A DNA stretch of 18,055 nucleotides from assembly GCA_031422915.1 (NCBI GenBank), contig JANPEK010000247.1, forward strand, positions 1 to 18,055. Direction: 5' to 3'. The position numbers were made by a program, and so were the translations under genes. The notes under the pieces are model-generated. The model saw nothing but the letters and a program-made list of their open reading frames with translations, was not told the DNA's origin and searched no databases. Positions 12,849 through 18,055 of the stretch are shown in pieces (the first letter of the stretch is position 1; every line of letters starts with the position of its first letter). The stretch comes from JANMEX01 sp031422915. GTDB lineage: Bacteria; Pseudomonadota; Alphaproteobacteria; Rhizobiales; Rhizobiaceae.

Positions 12849-13835
12849 TCATACCGCTTCCCAATTGCCGCTCTTGCCTGCCTTGAACACCGCATCAATC
12901 AGTTTCTGGTTCAAGATCGATTCCTCCAGCGTGAACAGCTTCTGCTTGCCGCCGGTCGCCGCCCGCACGAAGGCCTCAACCTCAAGCCGGTATTGGTCAA
13001 GCCCGGGAAAGCGGAAGACCTGCGCGCCATCGTGCGAACGATTGTGCAGCGTGATATGGTCGTGGTCGTAAAGCGAGGCGTTGAACGGCGCATGGACTTC
13101 GATAAAACCGGCATCGCCATGGAATGCCATGGTCTGCCGGTTGGCCATCTGTGTGGACAGATAAAAGCTCAATTCGAAATCGCCGAAATCCGCGCGGATG
13201 CTCGAAAAAATGTCCGTCTTGAACACAGGGTCAAAGTCCACCTTGGCCGACACTTTCAACGCCTCCTTGCCGGTGGCAAACCGCGTCGTCACCGTCGGGT
13301 AAACGCCAATGTCCGGCAGCGCCCCGCCGCCGAGCTCCAGAATGTTGCGCATGTTCGCTGGATCAGTGTTGAAGTAAGTGAACGCACCCTGCACATGGCG
13401 CAGATTGCCAATGGCACCATGGGCGATCAGATCACGCACCTTCGCCCATTGCGGATGATAGGTAACCATGAACGCTTCCGAGATGATCACCTTGTTGCGC
13501 TCGCGGGCAGCAATCAGTGACTGGATTTCAGAAGCATTCAGCGAAATCGGCTTTTCGCACAGCACATGCTTGCCTGCATCAGCCGCCTTGATAGTCCACT
13601 CGACATGCTGCGATGTCGGCAGCGGAATGTAGACGCCGTCAATGTCCGGCGAAGCCAGAAGCTCCTCATACGAGCCAAACACTTGAAGCGCTCCGAAATG
13701 CGTTGCCAGCGCCTCAGCCTTGGACATATCACGGCTGGCAATCCCCGCCAGAATGCCATTGTCAGACTTGATGATACCGGGGATCACATGCTCCCGCCCG
13801 ATCTTGGCCGTCGATAAAATGCCCCAGCGAAACAT
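12849..13835 (-). CDS. Gfo/Idh/MocA-family NAD(P)-dependent oxidoreductase
   Basis: A 328-residue enzyme with an N-terminal Rossmann fold (FRWGILSTAKIGREHVIPGI, then GIASRDMSKAEALATHFG) and a C-terminal alpha/beta domain. The signature VLCEKPISLNASE contains the lysine used in sugar or inositol dehydrogenases of this family. GGGALPDIGVYPT is a further family block. The substrate is probably a sugar or polyol and cannot be named from the sequence. ATG 13835 is chosen because GGAGG stands 5 bases before it; an ATG at 13847 adds four residues and overlaps that site. No partner transporter or kinase genes are nearby, so it seems to be a single-gene unit. Confidence 0.9.
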   Translation of the reverse strand: MFRWGILSTAKIGREHVIPGIIKSDNGILAGIASRDMSKAEALATHFGALQVFGSYEELLASPDIDGVYIPLPTSQHVEWTIKAADAGKHVLCEKPISLNASEIQSLIAARERNKVIISEAFMVTYHPQWAKVRDLIAHGAIGNLRHVQGAFTYFNTDPANMRNILELGGGALPDIGVYPTVTTRFATGKEALKVSAKVDFDPVFKTDIFSSIRADFGDFELSFYLSTQMANRQTMAFHGDAGFIEVHAPFNASLYDHDHITLHNRSHDGAQVFRFPGLDQYRLEVEAFVRAATGGKQKLFTLEESILNQKLIDAVFKAGKSGNWEAV

Positions 13836-13999
13836 GCATGCCTCCATTTGCGATCCCGCAACAGTCTATCGGAACCGTGTTCAATTTGGCAACTGCTTGA
13901 ATCTCAATGACTTTTCAAATCATAATACTGCTTCACAAAATCCTTTTTGGTAGTATAATTTACAGGTGGAGCGCTGAGCAGTTGTCTGGGAGAATACCC

Positions 14000-14881
14000 A
14001 TGTTACAACAAATCGTGTCACGCATGCCGAACTGGCTGTTTAATGTTGCGGTGCTGGTTTTTCTGTTGTTGTTTTCTGTGCTGGCATTGTCCCCAGCTGT
14101 CGTTTTTGGCCGTATAGATTGCAAGACCAAAGATGGATACAGATGCCCGCGCATGTCTGTTAACCTTAATATGTCGGGCATCGATGTAAAAACCATGGTT
14201 ACAGATGGAACCGGAACATTTTACATTCCTGTGGTCAGCAAACTGAGTAACGTAACGGTTGATTTGTTTGCTCAGGACGAAAGAAATATTGAGTACAAAG
14301 TTTCAGAACCCATCGAATTCGCCATGATGCCTGTGTGGGGCGGCAGGGATTTTCGCATCACGATCAAGGACGCCGCTCCAGATGTCTTGACCGGCTACGA
14401 GATGAAGGAGTTTGGCGGCAACTGGCTTTTCAGGGCGGCGAGTTTTGTCAAATTGACCAAGCAGGCAAATGCCGGAGAGATCATATCGAAAGAGATTTTT
14501 CTGCAGAACAACCTTGGATCACAGATCGACCAGCCATCCTTGGACCCGCGCCCGGTTGATCCGGCCACTGTCGAAATATCGCAATTTTTATCGCAGAAAA
14601 TATCAGAAATCACCAAAACGGACATACTGACCGCGCGGAACATGGATTTGCGAAAGCTTTCAATTGTCGAAATCGAGAGCCTCAGTCAGTCGGTGTCGCA
14701 AAAATACAATGTCAAAATCGATCCATCGCATTGGGAATTTCTGAACCAAGCCGACGGCGTCGCTTCTTACATTTCGTCACTGCAGAAAATTGACATTCCC
14801 AATCAGGAAATCCGGAGCTGGAAAAACCTGCAGGGTCTCAACTTCAACAAGGGCGGAGAGAAATTTATCTTTGTACCCTGA
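14000..14881 (+). CDS. Membrane-anchored protein of unknown function with a possible degenerate ACP-like C-terminus
   Basis: I do not recognise this 293-residue protein as a whole. A membrane segment lies near residues 13-36 (FNVAVLVFLLLFSVLALSPAVVF) with a short positive N-terminus, so the rest probably faces the periplasm. Residues about 38-130 look like a beta-sandwich of carboxypeptidase-regulatory type (GRIDCKTKDGYRCPRMSVNL, GTGTFYIPVVSKL). Residues about 210-280 resemble an acyl carrier protein fold (KLSIVEIESLSQSV, KYNVKIDPSHWEFL, DGVASYISSL), but lysine stands where the phosphopantetheine serine would be. ATG 14000 has GGGAGA about 6 bases upstream. AT content is higher than in the neighbours, suggesting acquisition. 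Confidence 0.7.
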   Translation: MLQQIVSRMPNWLFNVAVLVFLLLFSVLALSPAVVFGRIDCKTKDGYRCPRMSVNLNMSGIDVKTMVTDGTGTFYIPVVSKLSNVTVDLFAQDERNIEYKVSEPIEFAMMPVWGGRDFRITIKDAAPDVLTGYEMKEFGGNWLFRAASFVKLTKQANAGEIISKEIFLQNNLGSQIDQPSLDPRPVDPATVEISQFLSQKISEITKTDILTARNMDLRKLSIVEIESLSQSVSQKYNVKIDPSHWEFLNQADGVASYISSLQKIDIPNQEIRSWKNLQGLNFNKGGEKFIFVP

Positions 14882-14899
14882 TAGTGGTAGTGGTCGCTC

Positions 14900-16339
14900 T
14901 TACCGGTGCACCAGCCCTTGCAGCGCCCGTTCGCGCACCTGTGCCAGCGTCCAATCAGTGAGCAATTCGCCATTGCGCCAGACCGGCTGCAGCCAGTTGC
15001 GGCGGTTTCCGAGCGCTTCCAGCGAGACCGCGTCCAACTCGCCGCCATCCAGCACCACAGCTTGGCGGTCGCGCTTGGAGGCTTTGCCGGGGTCGGTCTT
15101 GGGGTCCTTGTGCACGCCTTCCCAGGTGCCGTCCTCGTCCAGCCGCGCGTTGGCTTTCATCGCAAAGCGCAGCGTGTCTCGCGTCAACTTTTGCAGCAGC
15201 CCTGCGCCCATGCCGAAGGCGATGTTCTCCGCAGACCAGCCTTTGCGTGTCAACCGCTCCAGAATGACCTTGATTGAATCAGGCGTAATGCCGTCGCCCT
15301 GAATGACCCGGACACATGGGTTCAACACCCGGTATCCTTTTGAATTGGTCGTAAAGCCATAAGATTCGCCCAGCATGTCGATAGCGTCGATGGGCACGAC
15401 CGTAGGGTCGCCGGAGTCCGGCCGCACGATTAGCGTGCCTCCCATGGCTTCCACTTCGCCTTTCAGCGTCTTGCCCCAGATTTCACGAACGGCCCGGTAG
15501 AGATCATAGCTGTCAGAGACAACGGCAACCTTTTTCCCCGGCCCGCCAAACTGGCGGATCATGTTGCGATACGCGTCAACCTCATGCTCTTCGCCCCACG
15601 AGGTCATCGTCGAGTGTTCAGCCGCCGGTATCGAGAAGCCCGCCATCTTCTCGTGATAATGCCGCCGCGCGAACACGAGGCCGGAGACGGTATCCGTGCC
15701 CATGAAATTGACCAGATGCGCCACCCCGCCAATGCCGGCCTGCTCATAGGACGTCGTGCCGCGCGCGCCGAAGTCGTGCAGCCTGAACGGCAGCACAGGC
15801 GCAGGGTCGTCGCAGGTCTTGTCGAGAAAACCTGAAATGATGCCCCGGACATGGTGCGAGATCGTCGCAACAGTTGACGGGTACCAGACGCCGCGCAATA
15901 GCGCCGTCTCGATGAAAGTCGGCAGCCAGAAAAAGTCCGGATCGGTGTTCTTCACCTGCACCAGCGGCGTGCCGCTCGGCACAATGATCCCCTCAGGCAG
16001 CGCCTCGATCGACAGCGGCAAATGCCCATGATGGCGGCTGACCAAAAGCTCCCAGCCCGGCCGGTTGAACGGCAGGCCATGCGCCGTGATGATCTCCTCA
16101 GCCTCGTCCACATCATCAAGTGTGATGCCCTTGGCCAGATAGTCCTTGAGAAACATCTGCAATCCGAAGAGCAGAACATGGTCAAACATACCCCCCGGGC
16201 GCGATTCGATATAGGCGGATATGGCCTTGGTGCCCGGCGGATATTGGGCAAAGTGCGAATATTTGTAACTGTCACTGTTGAGGATCATGTTCATCGGCGA
16301 ATGAATGGCATGCCAGCGGGCCAGTGGGCAAGACGGCAT
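14900..16339 (-). CDS. nadV: Nicotinamide phosphoribosyltransferase (NadV/NAMPT type)
   Basis: A 479-residue type-II phosphoribosyltransferase making NMN from nicotinamide and PRPP for NAD salvage. NAMPT features seen: LNSDSYKYSHFAQYPPG at the N-terminus, HDFGARG (188-194), D216 in FMGTDTV (the residue that in human NAMPT, D219, favours nicotinamide), H242 in EHSTMTSWG (equivalent to the phosphorylated H247) and RPDSGDP (306-312) for PRPP. ATG 16339 has GGGAAGG five bases upstream; homology begins only near M16 (ATG 16294), so the shorter start remains possible. It stands alone, divergent from a toxin-antitoxin pair. Nicotinate phosphoribosyltransferase is the less likely alternative. Confidence 0.88.
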   Translation of the reverse strand: MPSCPLARWHAIHSPMNMILNSDSYKYSHFAQYPPGTKAISAYIESRPGGMFDHVLLFGLQMFLKDYLAKGITLDDVDEAEEIITAHGLPFNRPGWELLVSRHHGHLPLSIEALPEGIIVPSGTPLVQVKNTDPDFFWLPTFIETALLRGVWYPSTVATISHHVRGIISGFLDKTCDDPAPVLPFRLHDFGARGTTSYEQAGIGGVAHLVNFMGTDTVSGLVFARRHYHEKMAGFSIPAAEHSTMTSWGEEHEVDAYRNMIRQFGGPGKKVAVVSDSYDLYRAVREIWGKTLKGEVEAMGGTLIVRPDSGDPTVVPIDAIDMLGESYGFTTNSKGYRVLNPCVRVIQGDGITPDSIKVILERLTRKGWSAENIAFGMGAGLLQKLTRDTLRFAMKANARLDEDGTWEGVHKDPKTDPGKASKRDRQAVVLDGGELDAVSLEALGNRRNWLQPVWRNGELLTDWTLAQVRERALQGLVHR

Positions 16340-16372
16340 GTCAACCTTCCCGGATCAAACACTTGTGCGCTA

Positions 16373-16402
16373 CATGTATTTCTTGTATTACGCATCTTGT
16401 AT
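16373..16402. promoter_or_regulatory. Direct repeats in the nadV / toxin-antitoxin intergenic region
   Basis: CATGTAT (16373-16379), CTTGTAT (16382-16388) and CTTGTAT (16396-16402) stand on the same strand in an AT-rich stretch between divergent genes. Repeats of this kind suit binding of the ribbon-helix-helix antitoxin for autoregulation. The last copy could overlap the antitoxin -10 region. Confidence 0.45.
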
Positions 16403-16417
16403 AGTTTGAGGTGATCC

Positions 16418-16636
16418 GTGAAATCAATTTCCATCCGCATCGATGACAATATCAAGGATAGGCTGGATGAGCTCAGCGAAAAGCACGGCTTGAACGCCAG
16501 CCGTCTGATGCGACAGGCCATTGCCGAGAAACTCGAAGAACTCGAGGATTTCTACATGGTCCGTAAACGGCTGGCCGAGCCGTTCGAACCGGTGAGCAAT
16601 GAAGACGTCTGGAGACGGGCCGGCCTTGCAGATTGA
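16418..16636 (+). CDS. Ribbon-helix-helix antitoxin (RelB/ParD-like)
   Basis: A 72-residue protein starting MKSISIRIDDNIKDRLDELSEKHGLNASRLMRQAIAEKLEELED. The strand-helix-helix pattern is that of MetJ/Arc/RelB antitoxins; the N-terminal strand contacts DNA as a dimer. The C-terminal part (YMVRKRLAEPFEPVSNEDVWRRAGLAD) is the expected toxin-binding region. It starts at GTG 16418 with GAGG seven bases upstream. It is followed by the toxin gene, overlapping by up to 38 bp, so the two are translated together. It probably represses its own promoter through the repeats just upstream. Confidence 0.88.
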   Translation: MKSISIRIDDNIKDRLDELSEKHGLNASRLMRQAIAEKLEELEDFYMVRKRLAEPFEPVSNEDVWRRAGLAD

Positions 16637-16925
16637 CTGGCATCCCAAGGCGGTCGAGGAGTTGCTGGCGCTGGCGAAGGCCGATCAGCAACGCATCCGG
16701 GCGGCATTGGCTGAACTTGCGACCGTAGGCGACGCCCGCCAACGGCTGTTGCCCTACTCTGGCAATCTCAAGGGCTACTGGAAACTGCGCTGCGGTGATT
16801 ATCGGCTTGTGTGTGAAATCAAGGCTGTCGGCGGCCAATCGGTTCTGGTGATATATATTGCACACAGGAGCCGCGCCTATGACCGGCGCGGCGAGAAAAT
16901 GATAAAGTCCCGAAAATCCTTATAA
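16599..16925 (+). CDS. RelE/ParE-family toxin
   Basis: A 108-residue toxin of the RelE/ParE superfamily; members cut mRNA on the ribosome or poison DNA gyrase. Family blocks seen: IDWHPKAVEELLALAKADQQRI at the start, LLPYSGNLKGYWKLRCGDYRLVCEI in the middle (L-G-W-RVGDYRV-like) and VLVIYIAHRSRAYD at the end, the RelE-like strand with H-R-YR. ATG 16599 overlaps the antitoxin by 38 bp; TTG 16626 would give a shorter protein starting at QIDWHPK, which fits the family N-terminus better. The gene converges on pheT with a 17-bp gap. Whether it is RelE- or ParE-type in action cannot be said. Confidence 0.87.
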   Translation: MKTSGDGPALQIDWHPKAVEELLALAKADQQRIRAALAELATVGDARQRLLPYSGNLKGYWKLRCGDYRLVCEIKAVGGQSVLVIYIAHRSRAYDRRGEKMIKSRKSL

Positions 16926-16942
16926 TTATCCGGTCCATCGCA

Positions 16943-18055
16943 TTATATGAAAAGATCTTCATATTCCTTATCCGTATGGATTTGCGATCCGCGCAAAGTC
17001 GCCCCGGTCGCCGTGCCCACATTTTCGACAATCCGTTTCAACAGCGCGTGAAGTTCATCCTCGCCAAGCGTCTTGTCCTGCGGCTGGATGGTGACTTCGA
17101 TGGCGACGGACTTGTTGCCTTCGCCAAGTGATGGCCCTTCAAAAATGTCGAACACGCTGGTTGCCGTGATCAGTTTTTTGTCAGCACTTTGCGCCGCCTT
17201 CACGATCGCGCCTGCCATCGTGGCTTTCGGCACCACGAACGCAAAGTCGCGTTTCAAAGCCTGGAACGGCGACAAATCAAGGCGCGGCTTGGTGCGAACC
17301 GCCCGCGCCTTCGGCTCGGAAATCGCGTCGATGAGCACTTCAAATCCGCACAGCGGCCCATCGGCATCCAGTGCTTCCAGAGCTCTCGGATGAAATTCGC
17401 CGAAATACCCGAGGATCATCTTGGGGCCGAGCTTGATCACACCCGACCGGCCCGGATGGAAATGTGCCGGAGCGCCAACCTCAATCTGAATTCCAGAAGG
17501 CGCGCCACAAGCCTCCAGAACGGCCAGCGCATCGGCCTTGGCATCATGCACGGAAACTGCCGCTGCATTGCCAGCCCATGACCGTCCCTGCCGCTCCGTG
17601 CCAGCGGTACCCCGCCGCACACCAGCCGCCACGCGGCGCTGGCCTTCAGGCCGATCGTTCTCATAAGTGCCCGACACTTCAAACAGCGCAACATCATTGA
17701 ACCCGCGATCCGCATTGCGCTGCGCAGCGGCGATCAGCCCAGGAAGAAGCGAAGGACGCATGTCTGACATGTCGGCCGCAATCGGATTGGCAAGCTTCAA
17801 TTCGGGCGACCCGCCGCCAAACGCCTTGGCGTGGCCTTCAGATATGAACGACCAAGTCAGCGCCTCCATCATGCCGCGCGCCGCAAGTGTGCGCTTGGCA
17901 AGCCGCGTGCGGGTCTGAAGCGTGGTCAGGATTTTTGTGTTGACCGTCCCATGAGCCGCCAAAGGCTGCGGCGCGATGTTGTCCACACCATGAATGCGCA
18001 TCACCTCTTCAACCAGATCCGCCTTGCCATCCACATCCGGCCGCCATGACGGAAC
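16943..18055 (-). CDS. pheT: Phenylalanine--tRNA ligase beta subunit (3' part, start outside window)
   Basis: The C-terminal 370 residues of the beta subunit, which with PheS charges tRNA-Phe. Seen: PSWRPDVDGKADLVEEVMRIHGVDNI (B5 end), the catalytic-like core domain (PSLLPGLIAAAQRNADRGFNDVALFEVSG), HPGRSGVIKLG, GYFGEFHP and a C-terminal ferredoxin-fold anticodon-binding domain (FQALKRDFAFVV to ATLRG) that holds the tRNA anticodon. The frame runs off the right edge. After the usual end ATLRG there are 14 extra residues (SQIHTDKEYEDLFI), which suggests loss of the original stop. pheS would lie upstream, outside the window. Confidence 0.96.
   Translation of the reverse strand, partial: VPSWRPDVDGKADLVEEVMRIHGVDNIAPQPLAAHGTVNTKILTTLQTRTRLAKRTLAARGMMEALTWSFISEGHAKAFGGGSPELKLANPIAADMSDMRPSLLPGLIAAAQRNADRGFNDVALFEVSGTYENDRPEGQRRVAAGVRRGTAGTERQGRSWAGNAAAVSVHDAKADALAVLEACGAPSGIQIEVGAPAHFHPGRSGVIKLGPKMILGYFGEFHPRALEALDADGPLCGFEVLIDAISEPKARAVRTKPRLDLSPFQALKRDFAFVVPKATMAGAIVKAAQSADKKLITATSVFDIFEGPSLGEGNKSVAIEVTIQPQDKTLGEDELHALLKRIVENVGTATGATLRGSQIHTDKEYEDLFI

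Noticed and set aside
16373..16402. CRISPR array or plasmid-type iterons
   Set aside because: Only three 7-bp repeats, uneven spacing and no associated genes; an operator explains them better.
1..18055. tRNA, rRNA or known riboswitch
   Set aside because: No cloverleaf, rRNA core or conserved riboswitch motif was recognised by eye on either strand; a covariance-model scan was not possible.

Overview
The window reads as a chromosomal segment of an alphaproteobacterium, most likely Hyphomicrobiales/Rhizobiales. Pointers are the moderately high GC, a dnaK promoter of the alphaproteobacterial sigma-32 type, a PheT sequence of rhizobial character and an intergenic repeat of the rhizobial kind. The genus cannot be fixed from the sequence alone. 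The frame is housekeeping and catabolic genes, interrupted by one block of mobile DNA.

Layout. 1-1800: the 3' part of a MATE efflux pump, convergent with a small secreted RlpA-like protein. 1797-5499: a GABA catabolism unit, gabT-gabD, with a divergent regulator that joins a MerR helix-turn-helix, an XRE helix-turn-helix and a cupin in one chain. 5500-6070: a hairpin and an unrecognised small gene. 6071-10022: two IS1595-family elements in tandem. 10023-10378: an intergenic inverted-repeat element and the dnaK terminator. 10379-12453: dnaK with its heat-shock promoter. 12476-14881: an EF-hand protein, a Gfo/Idh/MocA oxidoreductase and a membrane-anchored protein of unknown function. 14900-16925: a NadV/NAMPT-type phosphoribosyltransferase and, divergently, a RelBE/ParDE-like toxin-antitoxin pair. 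16943-18055: the 3' part of pheT.

The most interesting region is 6071-10022. Element A (6079-8584, 2506 bp) is complete. It has 23-bp terminal inverted repeats matching at 21 positions, flanked by an exact 8-bp duplication (ACTATTTT). Element B (8593 to about 10022) begins directly after A's right-hand duplication and has lost its right side. Both carry passenger genes in the same order: a HEPN-like protein with an R-X4-H motif, a tiny divergent ORF whose start abuts or overlaps the HEPN start, a cargo slot holding unrelated genes in the two elements, and the transposase. The tiny ORF aligns without gaps between the elements, but in B it carries an in-frame TAG. The right terminal repeat of A supplies a perfect -35 box for the element's leftward genes. 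This looks like an IS1595 derivative that spreads a HEPN-based cassette, possibly toxin-antitoxin or defence. The layout is seen in the sequence; the function is inferred.

Elsewhere, gabT and gabD form a two-step route from GABA to succinate, probably controlled by the adjacent fusion regulator. The dnaK gene ends at a strong terminator, and no dnaJ follows it in the window.
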